Part shown: positions 32,143 through 40,383 of the stretch, piece by piece
How the letters are laid out: every line of letters starts with the position of its first letter
Position numbering within the stretch: position 1 is the first letter of the stretch
Assembly (NCBI GenBank): GCA_017456585.1
Contig: JAFTJD010000048.1
Location: 1-40,411, forward strand
Length of the DNA stretch: 40,411 nt
Direction of reading: 5' to 3'
From: Lachnospiraceae bacterium
Lineage (GTDB): Bacteria > Bacillota > Clostridia > Lachnospirales > Lachnospiraceae
The notes under the pieces: generated by a model
The model's input: only the letters and a program-made list of their open reading frames with translations
Databases searched by the model: none
What the model was told of the DNA's origin: nothing
Position numbers and translations under genes: made by a program

Positions 32143-33101
32143 GATAATTGTCCTCTTACATAATCTAAAGTTTTCTCTATTCCGTCTTTAAATGAAACCT
32201 GCGGAATAAATCCTGTATCTTCCGTCAGCTCAGTAATATCTGCACACAGATACATTACCTGCCCCTCATTATACGGTAACTCACCTATGCCAATCTCAGC
32301 TCCGGGTGAAACAACATCTCTGATAATCTCTATATATTCACGAAGCTCCTTCGTCTGTCCGCTTCCAATCGGATATATCTTGCCATCAATCCCTTTATCC
32401 GCCATGGCAAACAGTGCTCTCGCCGCATCCTCTGCATACAGATAATCCCACTGCTGCTCTGCTTTCGTATACTGTGGTTTCTCGCCATTAATAAGCTTAT
32501 TAATTCCTGACATAACCATAGTGTTCTTGCCATCTCCCGGGCCATATACACTAAGTATCCTCGCCCAAACATGGCGCATTCCAAGGCTTTTACATATAGC
32601 GCGGCTATCTATCCCTGCTCTAAGCTTCGCCTTACCATACTCATTCTCAGGGTTCGTCGGAACATACGCTGACAGCTTAACTCCATCAGGCACTCTTCCG
32701 TATTCTGCCTGCGAACCTGCTCCTACGAACACAGAAGCCCCTGACTTATACGCAAGCCATACAGCTTCTAAAGTAGCCGCCGTATTTCTCTTCTGTAATT
32801 CTTCATCATTACGGCTGTTACCATAGGTTCCTTCCCATGCCAGATGAAAGAAAGCATCCACATCTTCCATTGCATAAACGCTTTCAGTTTTACCATAATC
32901 CGACAAATTTAGCAAGGCAATATGAAGTTTTTCCTTCATTCCCATGTCAGAAGCAAATCTATTCATTTCATCCTCAAAGCCCTTAAGTCTCCCGGAATCC
33001 GGTCGTATCACACACACAACCTCGATTCCTTTTCTTAAAAGCTCCTTCGCAAGAGCCATACCAATCATGCCGGTTGCTCCTGTAATCGTTGCTTTTCTCA
33101 T
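32139..33101 (-). CDS. NAD-dependent epimerase/dehydratase
   Basis: A 320-aa extended short-chain dehydrogenase. The Rossmann motif is TITGATGMIGMALAKELL at the N-terminus, the catalytic pair is in NEYGKAKLRAG (Tyr-x-x-x-Lys), and AGSQAEYG holds the active-site Ser. Later motifs RILSVYGPGDGKNTMV and QQWDYLYAEDAARAL are those of nucleotide-sugar epimerases and 4-ketoreductases. It should change the stereochemistry of, or reduce, a nucleotide sugar for the surface glycan. The frame is open from 33125, but GGAGG lies 5 nt before ATG 33101. It directly follows the ThDP enzyme, so both may act on the same keto-sugar. Confidence 0.9.
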   Translation of the reverse strand: MRKATITGATGMIGMALAKELLRKGIEVVCVIRPDSGRLKGFEDEMNRFASDMGMKEKLHIALLNLSDYGKTESVYAMEDVDAFFHLAWEGTYGNSRNDEELQKRNTAATLEAVWLAYKSGASVFVGAGSQAEYGRVPDGVKLSAYVPTNPENEYGKAKLRAGIDSRAICKSLGMRHVWARILSVYGPGDGKNTMVMSGINKLINGEKPQYTKAEQQWDYLYAEDAARALFAMADKGIDGKIYPIGSGQTKELREYIEIIRDVVSPGAEIGIGELPYNEGQVMYLCADITELTEDTGFIPQVSFKDGIEKTLDYVRGQLS

Positions 33102-33124
33102 TCTGTCCTCCGACCAAGATAACA

Positions 33125-34987
33125 CTAGAATTCATCTACGAGCGGTATAAGCATATTAGCTTTAAGTTCCTCCCTTGGAAGAAATGGTGCCAAATCTTCA
33201 AGCGGTGCAGACACCATTGTACCATCCTCTAATCTCTTAGATGCTGCCTTGGGTTCAAATTTCTGCGTTGTGTTAACGAACACCTCACATATAAGCGGTC
33301 CATCCGCCTCAAGTACCGTTGTAAGAACACCCGAAAGCATCGTATTATCTGTAATCCTATAATATGGGTATCCATAAGCATAGCTTAGCTTCTCCATATC
33401 CGGGAAACTAAGGTCACAGCTGTCATTTCCCACTCCTACCAAAGGCTCTCCGAAGAAATTCTTCTGTGTCTGTCTTATTGAATGATATCCTTCATTATTA
33501 ATAACGAAAATCTTTATCGGAAGCTTATGATGTATGATAGTCTGCAGCTCCTGCAGATTCATCTGTATACTTCCGTCTCCTGTAACAAGTATTATATCTC
33601 TGTCATACTTAGCTAATGCATCTCTTCCTATCAATGCACCATCCTGCTGTGCAAAGCTCGCTCCGATAGCCGCCGGAAGGTCATATCCCATGGAAGCAAT
33701 AGCAGAATTAATAATAAAACGCTGTCCTTCCTTTATTATATATCCGTGACTTCCTACAACACACGCCGAACCATTACCAACTACCGTAATCTGATTCTTG
33801 TTAAGCCTGCTACTAAGTGCACCGATAAATGCATATACATTTACCTTTTCTTTATCCATAAAATGCTTCTCTGTGATAACCGGATATCTCTTCTTCCAGT
33901 TCGCACATATATTAAGCCATTCTGTTCTATCTTCTGCTAAAGCGGCCTCCTCATGCATAATCGCTTCCTCAAGACGCATAAGAAAATCAAATGCATCCGC
34001 ATGAACCGGCATATCAACATGGAGCGTCGGCTTCTTCATCTCTTCCTTATCAGCATCAACCATAATAACATAAGCTGCCCTTGCCCATGTTTTATAATTA
34101 TATCCAACTTGTCTGATACTTAAGCGGCTTCCTATAGATATCACAAGGTCACTGTTCTGTACGGCAAAATTACCCGCACGGTCTCCCATTATTCCGCCTC
34201 TTCCTACGTACAGCGGATTATCATCCTCCATAATATCGATACTGTTCCATCCTGTAACAACCGGTATATTAAGCTTATCCGCAACTCGTCTAAAGACCTC
34301 AAACGCTCCCGATATTCTTATTCCGTTACCTGCATAAAGCACCGGTCTTTTGGCACTTTTAATTCTCGCAACAACTTCCCTAGCCACGCTAAGCTCAACC
34401 TTAGGTGGTACCGCATTCTCACATTCATCAGGATTAAAGCCAACCAAAGCTTCTTCATCTATATATGCGGCCTGAACATTAAGCGGTATATCGAGCCAGC
34501 ATGGACCCGGTCTTCCGTTCGTAGCAAGGTAAAGTGCTTTTTCAAGACAGTATCTTATACAGTTAGGATCTGTTACCATCTCACAGTACTTAGTCATACT
34601 GTCCACAGCCTTAACTATATCAAACTCCTGATCGCCCATTGCACGAATGTCAAGGCCTGTGCTTCTCGCTGTAGTATCGTAACGCACCTGTCCTGACAGG
34701 ACAAGCATAGGTATGGAATCCAGATATCCTCCTGCCACACCTGTAAGTGCATTAATTCCTCCCGGACCTGTCGTAACACACACAGCCGCTATTCTATTAT
34801 TAATTCTCGCATAACTTTCCGCAGCTATCGCACATGCCTGCTCGTGATGATTATAAGTACATTCGAGCTCACTATGATGTCCCAACGCATCATTAAGATG
34901 CATCGCACCGCCGCCGGTTACCGAAAACACTCTGTTTATGCCATTTGCCGCAAGAAAGCTGGCAACATATTCCACTACTTTTTTCAT
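33125..34987 (-). CDS. ThDP-dependent acetolactate-synthase-like enzyme
   Basis: A 620-aa protein with the three-domain pyrimidine-central-ThDP layout of acetolactate synthase. The catalytic Glu of the pyrimidine domain is in HHEQACAIAAESYAR (about residue 49), the central domain includes PVLYAGNGIRISGA, and the ThDP-binding motif is GDGSIQMNLQELQT (about 470-484). Location at the head of a glycan operon, before a sugar epimerase, points away from branched-chain amino-acid synthesis. ThDP enzymes such as YerE add a two-carbon unit to keto-sugars for branched-chain sugars; that is the best analogy, not a demonstrated match. ATG 34987 follows AGGAAG by about 8 nt; the ATG at 35005 lacks a site. 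A TATAAT -10 lies at about 35011-35016 without a well-spaced -35. Confidence 0.88.
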   Translation of the reverse strand: MKKVVEYVASFLAANGINRVFSVTGGGAMHLNDALGHHSELECTYNHHEQACAIAAESYARINNRIAAVCVTTGPGGINALTGVAGGYLDSIPMLVLSGQVRYDTTARSTGLDIRAMGDQEFDIVKAVDSMTKYCEMVTDPNCIRYCLEKALYLATNGRPGPCWLDIPLNVQAAYIDEEALVGFNPDECENAVPPKVELSVAREVVARIKSAKRPVLYAGNGIRISGAFEVFRRVADKLNIPVVTGWNSIDIMEDDNPLYVGRGGIMGDRAGNFAVQNSDLVISIGSRLSIRQVGYNYKTWARAAYVIMVDADKEEMKKPTLHVDMPVHADAFDFLMRLEEAIMHEEAALAEDRTEWLNICANWKKRYPVITEKHFMDKEKVNVYAFIGALSSRLNKNQITVVGNGSACVVGSHGYIIKEGQRFIINSAIASMGYDLPAAIGASFAQQDGALIGRDALAKYDRDIILVTGDGSIQMNLQELQTIIHHKLPIKIFVINNEGYHSIRQTQKNFFGEPLVGVGNDSCDLSFPDMEKLSYAYGYPYYRITDNTMLSGVLTTVLEADGPLICEVFVNTTQKFEPKAASKRLEDGTMVSAPLEDLAPFLPREELKANMLIPLVDEF

Positions 34988-35016
34988 CAAAACTCTTCCT
35001 TTCATACTGAGAATTA

Positions 35017-35206
35017 TAGTATATTAAAACAGTCAATGAAAGTACATTTATACTTAATACATTGTACTAGAATTTACGGTAAAGTGCAATCTTAAATATG
35101 GCATTACACAAATCGAAATTGTCTTTTCTTTCCAGTAATACATATTTTTTCTTCGTGCAATCCTATTAAAGAATAGTATCTTTACCGAACTACACTATAA
35201 GAAAGG
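35017..35206. other. Divergent intergenic region of the glycan operon and the integrase
   Basis: AT-rich, no gene seen. An 8-bp inverted repeat CGGTAAAG (35077-35084) and CTTTACCG (35180-35187) brackets about 95 bp, and TTTACGGTAAA at 35073-35083 is itself palindromic. These could be binding or crossover sites of the recombinase that follows, but no core direct repeat was found. Confidence 0.35.
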
Positions 35207-35215
35207 ATGAGTTTT

Positions 35216-36367
35216 ATGCAAAAAATGTACAATCTTCCTAAAGGCATAACCCTTAGGAAGGACGGGCGTTATCAAGCAAGCTATTACTACAATGGCACCC
35301 GAAAATACCTCTATGATTTCGACCTAAACGCCCTTGAAACCAAGCTGCGTAACATCCGGTATGAAATCGACCATGGAATTTTTACCAAACCGGAAAAAAT
35401 ACGCCTTGATGACTGGTTCGAGACCTGGATTAATGAATATAAGGTTTTCGACCTCAAAAAAGGAACTCTTGAGAACTACAAGCGCAACTATCGTCTTTAC
35501 ATCAGCCCACATCTTGGTAACTGTTATGTAAAGGATATTCGCGCCGAACACGTTCAAAAGTTCTACAACGACCTGATGCGTGACGGCTATGCCTACGGTG
35601 TAATTAATCTGTGTGCCGGTATTCTATCAGGAATGTTTACTCAGCTCATGAGAAACGACATCATTATCAAAAATCCTGTAAAGCTTGCCAACATTCCAAA
35701 GAAGCCTCGCAAAACCGAGCGCAGGGTACTAAGCTTTCAGGAACAGGAATTATTCCTAAAATATTCAGCGGACAGTCCTTATCACGATTTCTATGTCCTG
35801 GCGCTTGCCACCGGATTACGTATAGGAGAGCTTACTTCTCTCACATGGAAGGACATTGACCTAAAAGAAGAATTTCTTACCGTGACAGGAACGCTAAAAT
35901 ATTTTACCGACACCGGCTTTTACAAGGACACTCCCAAATCCAATGCAGGTAACAGAATTGTCCCGTTACTTCCAAGCATCTGCTCCATGCTAAGGAAAAT
36001 AAAACGCGAGCAGAACAAAACCCGTCTCTACATGGGTCCAAAATGGCAACCCATAGCCGGACTTGAGCACCTTGTATTTACTAACAAACACGGCGAGCCT
36101 TTAAAGAAAAGAACCATCGCCTATGACATTGACAGCATTACTAACAGAATTAATCAGTCAGAAGAGAACATTCCGTATTTTGAAAAATTTTCACCTCACA
36201 CTTTACGACATACTTTCGCCACCAGGGCACTTGAAAACGGAATTCCACCAAAGGTTGTTCAGGAGATTCTTGGACACAGCAGTATAACGATGACTTTAGA
36301 TTTATATACCCACGTTCTCCCTAAGACAAAGAGCAGCGAAATCATGAAAATTGCCAATCTTTTCTAG
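35216..36367 (+). CDS. Tyrosine recombinase (Tn916 Int-like integrase)
   Basis: A 383-aa site-specific recombinase. It has an N-terminal arm-binding domain (RKDGRYQASYYYNGTRKYLYDF, about residues 13-55), a SAM-like core-binding domain (about 60-145) and the catalytic domain with Arg202 (ATGLRIGELTSLTW), Lys241 (DTPKS), His328 and Arg331 (HTLRHTFATR), His354 (GHSS) and nucleophile Tyr364 (LDLYTHV). All catalytic residues are present. AAAGGA lies 8 nt before ATG 35216; an ATG 9 nt upstream abuts the site. No excisionase, transfer or phage gene accompanies it, so it is either the remnant of a lost element or a stand-alone recombinase acting on local DNA. Confidence 0.92.
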   Translation: MQKMYNLPKGITLRKDGRYQASYYYNGTRKYLYDFDLNALETKLRNIRYEIDHGIFTKPEKIRLDDWFETWINEYKVFDLKKGTLENYKRNYRLYISPHLGNCYVKDIRAEHVQKFYNDLMRDGYAYGVINLCAGILSGMFTQLMRNDIIIKNPVKLANIPKKPRKTERRVLSFQEQELFLKYSADSPYHDFYVLALATGLRIGELTSLTWKDIDLKEEFLTVTGTLKYFTDTGFYKDTPKSNAGNRIVPLLPSICSMLRKIKREQNKTRLYMGPKWQPIAGLEHLVFTNKHGEPLKKRTIAYDIDSITNRINQSEENIPYFEKFSPHTLRHTFATRALENGIPPKVVQEILGHSSITMTLDLYTHVLPKTKSSEIMKIANLF

Positions 36368-36456
36368 GGTGTATAGTTTGATGTACCGAATGAAAACTAA
36401 TCAACTTTTATATAGATAACGCACGACTTTTACAAGCTTTTGGCTGTTTACATCCA

Positions 36457-36503
36457 CTGCAATGCAGACAAATACAACTGTATTGCAATTAGATATTTCA
36501 AAA
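36457..36503 (+). promoter_or_regulatory. Conserved leader element of the first surface protein gene
   Basis: The block 36471-36503 begins AATACAACTGTATTGCAATT and continues to ATTTCAAAA. It is repeated, with 3 mismatches by eye, upstream of the paralogous gene on the other strand (40207-40239). It holds the near-perfect dyad AATACA-N2-TGTATT (36471-36484). A second dyad CTGCA-A-TGCAG (36457-36467) lies just upstream. Confidence 0.7.
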
Positions 36504-36524
36504 ACAGTAAAAGGAGCGTGTAAA

Positions 36525-37874
36525 ATGAGAAAATTTAATAAAATTGCAATTACTTTAGCCGCTGCTGCCATGTTCGCATTTGGCTTAACAAGCACAGCAA
36601 TGGCTTCAGGCGACACAGTAATTGGCGCATGGCAAGGAAATGACGACGATGGTTGGACAGCTACTGACATCAACGGCAACGCAATTAAGCGTGGTTGGGC
36701 AATCTCAGATAGTGGTGTATGGTATTATTTTAGCAACGGTTACATGGTTGCCGATGAATTTATTAATTACAAAGGTGACACCTATTACCTCGGTGAGGAA
36801 GGTGCCATGCATACAGGTTGGATAGAATTCGACAGCGATTCTGATGTTGACACAGCCTTGAATCAGACAACAATTGACGGACAGAATGTTTTTGGCGAAG
36901 ATACACCTTACGAAGATTCCGTTTGGATGTACTTCAATCCTAACGGTTCAGCTGTAACAGATGATTGGTTCGAAGATAATTCCGGTCTTTGGTATTACTT
37001 TGATGATTATTTCATGATTTGTGACACTTACGCTACTAAGATTAACAACAAGATATATGGTTTCAGCGGTCATGGTAACATGCATGTAGGCTGGGTTCAG
37101 TTGAAAAATACTGTATCTGAAGGCGAGGGTCCTGCAGCTTCTACAACAACCAAGGACATTGGTTGGGTTTACTACGCAAACTCAGGTGAGATGGCATCTA
37201 ACGGTTGGAATAAACTCGGCAACGAGTGGACCTACTTCGTTTCTTCTGATTCAGTAGATATCGACCCTGAAACAGACGGCATTCAGACTCCATACATTTC
37301 AAGCGTTGCAGGTTCTTTCATGGTATCTGACACATATGTAGACGACTACTTTATTGATTGTGATGGTTTCCTTGTTGGTTCAGGTGAAATTACTTTTGCT
37401 AAGAACTATACTTTCTATGCATCATTAGACGATTTCAAGGCAGGTAACACAACAAAGCTTTCATCTTCTAAGACAATTTACTTCGAAGACGGAATCCGTA
37501 CTGCCGGACCTCAGAATAATTCTTATTATTTTGATCCTGAAGTTGATACTATTTATGAGATTGAAGGTTCTTTAGATAGACTTCAGAACATTTATAATAC
37601 AGTTCAGAAAACAGCTTCATACAAAGCTGAGAAGCTTTTCAACACCTTCTATGTAGACGAAGAGAACAACGTATTCTACTATGACCTCGACGGCAACATC
37701 GTTAAGAACGATGTAGTAGACTTCGGTGGTGTTATGGTTGCTTTCAATTCTTCAGGCAAAGCAGTCACAACAGAAGGTAAAACTAAGATAGGCGGAACTT
37801 ATTACAACTTCAGCGAAGACAATGGATATATCAAAATATCTGACGACTTAATCATCTATGGTGCAACCAAATAA
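36525..37874 (+). CDS. Secreted cell-wall-binding-repeat protein
   Basis: A 449-aa exported protein. Residues 1-28 form a signal peptide (MRKFNKIAITLAAAAMFAFGL, cleavage after AMA). The mature part is built of choline-binding-like repeats: RGWAISDSGVWYYFSNGYMV, YYLGEEGAMHTGWIEFD, VWMYFNPNGSAVTDDWFED, WYYFDDYFMICDTY, YGFSGHGNMHVGWVQL and further degenerate copies. Such aromatic/Gly repeats bind cell-wall teichoic acids or glycans. No LPXTG or catalytic domain is seen, so it is probably a structural or adhesive surface protein. AAAAGGAG precedes the ATG. It has a terminator at 37914-37953. It is a diverged paralogue of the convergent gene 38707-40182 and shares its leader. Confidence 0.85.
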   Translation: MRKFNKIAITLAAAAMFAFGLTSTAMASGDTVIGAWQGNDDDGWTATDINGNAIKRGWAISDSGVWYYFSNGYMVADEFINYKGDTYYLGEEGAMHTGWIEFDSDSDVDTALNQTTIDGQNVFGEDTPYEDSVWMYFNPNGSAVTDDWFEDNSGLWYYFDDYFMICDTYATKINNKIYGFSGHGNMHVGWVQLKNTVSEGEGPAASTTTKDIGWVYYANSGEMASNGWNKLGNEWTYFVSSDSVDIDPETDGIQTPYISSVAGSFMVSDTYVDDYFIDCDGFLVGSGEITFAKNYTFYASLDDFKAGNTTKLSSSKTIYFEDGIRTAGPQNNSYYFDPEVDTIYEIEGSLDRLQNIYNTVQKTASYKAEKLFNTFYVDEENNVFYYDLDGNIVKNDVVDFGGVMVAFNSSGKAVTTEGKTKIGGTYYNFSEDNGYIKISDDLIIYGATK

Positions 37875-37913
37875 TATAAACCAAATATGATAAATGTCTA
37901 ATTGAATACTGTC

Positions 37914-37953
37914 AAAAAAGCTCTCGGATGCAGCCATATCCGGGAGCTTTTTT
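37914..37953 (+). terminator. Terminator after the first surface protein gene
   Basis: AAAAAAGCTCTCGGAT (37914-37929) pairs with ATCCGGGAGCTTTTTT (37938-37953), one mismatch, 8-nt loop, ending in T6. Confidence 0.93.
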
Positions 37954-38286
37954 ACTACAGCATACGACAGCGAAACCTGTCAAAATCCAAGATGTAAATC
38001 AGATGTAAAATCGACAAATTTCTTCATCTTTTTTGGTCGGTTTTTTTCTTTTCATACCCCAAACTCATTTCTGTTCACAAACAGATTCTTACTTTTTTAT
38101 TACGACATACACCTAATTTGCACCCAAATCGAAGCTTGTCTTATCCTGTCAAGTATGATTAACCCGAATTTAAGCGAAGCAAAATCTCTTTTACCCCGGT
38201 ATCATATCCTTTAGTTACGTGTATTATTATATTTCATACACATTGCAAAGGATAGATTCCTTTTATAACATTTAAGAAACGTTGCC
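37954..38286. other. Intergenic stretch without recognised gene
   Basis: About 330 bp of AT-rich, T-run-rich sequence between the surface-gene terminator and the palindromic element. No open frame with a ribosome binding site, RNA gene or clear repeat was seen. Confidence 0.6.
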
Positions 38287-38610
38287 GCCAATGGCATTTA
38301 GTTAAGACAGTACTATGAATTACACATATTATAGATGATGTATTCCCGTTAAGCCTCTTGAATAACTCGAGAATTAATGGCATTTAGTTAAGCATATAAA
38401 TCTTGAGTATAAGCAAACTCGGGTAAATGTATTTAGTAAAAACTTTATATGCCATGAAGACGAGACTCTAAAATTATCGAAGCCGTTGCTGAGATAATTT
38501 TTGCTTTATGAGGCTCATCGAAATGATTGGCATATCGTTTTTACTAAATACATTTACCCGAGTTTGTTTATATAGACCAAATATAGCATGCTTAACTAAA
38601 TGCCATTGGC
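38287..38610. mobile_element. MITE-like palindromic element with 20-bp terminal inverted repeats
   Basis: GCCAATGGCATTTAGTTAAG (38287-38306) is perfectly inverted at 38591-38610. A further direct copy of the last 17 bases lies at 38376-38392, so 38376-38607 may be the basic unit. Inside, a perfect 30-bp inverted repeat occupies 38414-38443 and 38537-38566, and the arms resemble each other beyond it (ATATGCCA). No coding capacity is visible. One arm is also found, diverged, at 137-231. Flanking target-site duplications were not identified. Confidence 0.8.
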
Positions 38611-38630
38611 TCTTAAACTTTTATACAGCA

Positions 38631-38664
38631 AAAAAGGACTATCCATAAAGGATAGCCCTTTCTT
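38631..38664 (-). terminator. Terminator of the second surface protein gene
   Basis: On the minus strand GGGCTATCC and GGATAGTCC form a 9-bp stem with a 5-nt loop (one G-T pair), followed by TTTTTT. Confidence 0.9.
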
Positions 38665-38706
38665 GCAATTAGAATTTCTATTTAAGTCAATTTAAATAAT
38701 CTAATA

Positions 38707-40182
38707 TTATTTAATCTTTGAGCAAGGAATTGTTGTTCCTGGAAGAAGGATGTCACCCTTGTAGTAAGAAGCGTCACCGATCTTAACTGCCTCGTTAGAA
38801 GCCTTCATAACAAGCTTGCCGTCTGAACCGAATGCTAAGATGTAACCATCAGCAACATCACCGAATGCTACTGCATCATTCTTAACCATTACGCCCTGGT
38901 AGAAGTAGTAAACTTCTGTAGCTGACTTAACATATAAGAATGTATCTGTCATCATCTTACCTGTCTCAGGATATGATCTGTTGAAACCTGTTGCATTTAC
39001 ATCGATAGCTGTACCTGAAGCGTTAGCTGATACTGTTACCTTGTAAGCAGCTGTTGCCATATCATCAGCATTCTGATAGAAAGCTGTTCCCTGGATACCT
39101 GTTAACATCTTACCGTTAGCAGAATCGAAAAGGAAGTAATCTGTCTTCTTCTTCTCAACTGTGATACCCTTTGTAGCTGTGCTATCTGTTAATGTGTAAA
39201 CTGTGTTACCCTCACCATCAACAAGGTATGTTACATCATAGAATACATATGTTGTGTTACCATTGTTAGCACCTGAAAGAGCCTTAGCGCCCTTAACCAT
39301 ACGACCAGCGTTGTCAAGGTAGAATGTAGCACCATCGATTGAAATGAAAGCGTTTGTTAAGCACTTAACGCCAACCTTATCATCAGCAATCATGAAGAAC
39401 CAATCACCAGCGTCATCCTTTAACCAACCCTCTTTAGCCTTAACACCTGACTGTGAGTAGTATGTCCATCTAACATCCTTTGACTCACCTGGCTTCTCAT
39501 AAGGCTTTCCTGAGTTAGCTGTTGTATCTGTTACCTTTGAGTATGCTGCCCAACCAGCCATCATAGCACCTGACTCGTTGAAACCGTATGTCTTCTGCTT
39601 GTTAGCTGCAAGAAGCTTACCGTTCTCGTCATATGCACACTTGAAGCCCCAGTCGTTCATAACACAGAAAGGTCCATCTAAGTAGTACCAAGCACCCTTA
39701 ACTTCTTCCCACTCGTTTGTAAGTAACTCACCGTTAGCGTTGAAGTACATCCAAACTGTCTTGTAAGGTGTGTCTGCTGTGAAGATCATTGTGTTTGCAC
39801 TACCAACAAGAACATCACCAGGGAATGCTGTGTCAAGTGTTACGTTTGTTGCATCGTTGAATGTGAACTTGTCATCAGCCTTAACCTCTAACCAGCCTGA
39901 GTGCATAGCACCTTCTGAACCGAGGAAGTAAACTTCTGAACCTGTCTTAACGAATGTGTTCTTCGCAATCTTACCGTTTACGAAGTAGTAGTAGATTCCA
40001 GAATCCTTAGATACTGCCCATCCACGTGTAATCTTTGTTCCATCAGCTGTGTAACCTGTTACGTCATCATCGCCCCATGTTGCGATAACTGGGTAATCAG
40101 CAGCCATAACTGTGCTAACTGCACCGATAGTCATAGCAACAACAGCTGCTAAAACTAATAAAAACTTAGTCGTCTTTTTCAT
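38707..40182 (-). CDS. Secreted cell-wall-binding-repeat protein (paralogue)
   Basis: A 491-aa exported protein with signal peptide MKKTTKFLLVLAAVVAMTIG (cleavage after VMA). Its repeats match the convergent gene in order and spacing: RGWAVSKDSGIYYYFVNGKI, VYFLGSEGAMHSGWLEV, VWMYFNANGELLTNEWEEV, WYYLDGPFCVMNDW, YGFNESGAMMAGWAAY, RWTYYSQSGVKAKEGW, then a more distinct C-terminal half. Codon choice is strongly uniform (GTT, GCT, TCT, AAC, AAG), which suggests high expression. The frame is open from 40401, but ATG 40182 is preceded by AAAAGGAG and starts the signal peptide. It is probably an abundant surface protein of unknown ligand. The leader at 40207-40255 is shared with its paralogue. Confidence 0.87.
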   Translation of the reverse strand: MKKTTKFLLVLAAVVAMTIGAVSTVMAADYPVIATWGDDDVTGYTADGTKITRGWAVSKDSGIYYYFVNGKIAKNTFVKTGSEVYFLGSEGAMHSGWLEVKADDKFTFNDATNVTLDTAFPGDVLVGSANTMIFTADTPYKTVWMYFNANGELLTNEWEEVKGAWYYLDGPFCVMNDWGFKCAYDENGKLLAANKQKTYGFNESGAMMAGWAAYSKVTDTTANSGKPYEKPGESKDVRWTYYSQSGVKAKEGWLKDDAGDWFFMIADDKVGVKCLTNAFISIDGATFYLDNAGRMVKGAKALSGANNGNTTYVFYDVTYLVDGEGNTVYTLTDSTATKGITVEKKKTDYFLFDSANGKMLTGIQGTAFYQNADDMATAAYKVTVSANASGTAIDVNATGFNRSYPETGKMMTDTFLYVKSATEVYYFYQGVMVKNDAVAFGDVADGYILAFGSDGKLVMKASNEAVKIGDASYYKGDILLPGTTIPCSKIK

Positions 40183-40206
40183 AACGCACTCTCCTTTTAA
40201 AATATG

Positions 40207-40260
40207 TTTTGAAATTCTTAATTGCAATACAGTTGTATTATAACGCATATTTTTGAAAAT
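40207..40260 (-). promoter_or_regulatory. Promoter and conserved leader dyad of the second surface gene
   Basis: Minus strand: TTGCAT, 16-bp spacer, TATAAT, then directly the dyad AATACA-N2-TGTATT (40226-40239), which overlaps the -10 end and the predicted start site, an operator position. The following bases to ATTTCAAAA match the paralogue leader at 36471-36503. Confidence 0.65.
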
Positions 40261-40291
40261 GCAATAGGTTTTGCGTCGGTTTAAAAATGCT

Positions 40292-40330
40292 GTAAGATTT
40301 GTCGCCGTTTGTAAGATTTTCGTAAGATTT
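40292..40330 (+). repeat. Three short direct repeats upstream of the second surface gene
   Basis: GTAAGATTT occurs at 40292-40300, 40311-40319 and 40322-40330 (19 and 11 bp apart), about 110-150 bp upstream of the gene start. A regulator binding site is possible. The repeat is not seen before the paralogue. Confidence 0.5.
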
Positions 40331-40383
40331 GCCCCTGCCAAAGGTACTAATTTTGACCTATTTCCGCATTCTTTTCTTATGTA

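Noticed and set aside
35017..35206. Attachment site beside the integrase
   Set aside because: Only a short inverted repeat is present; no direct repeat pair or tRNA end that would mark att sites was found.
38287..38610. Invertible promoter (inverton) driven by the nearby recombinase
   Set aside because: Both flanking genes converge on the segment and have terminators next to it, so flipping it would not place a promoter before either gene. Its arms look like a dispersed repeat.
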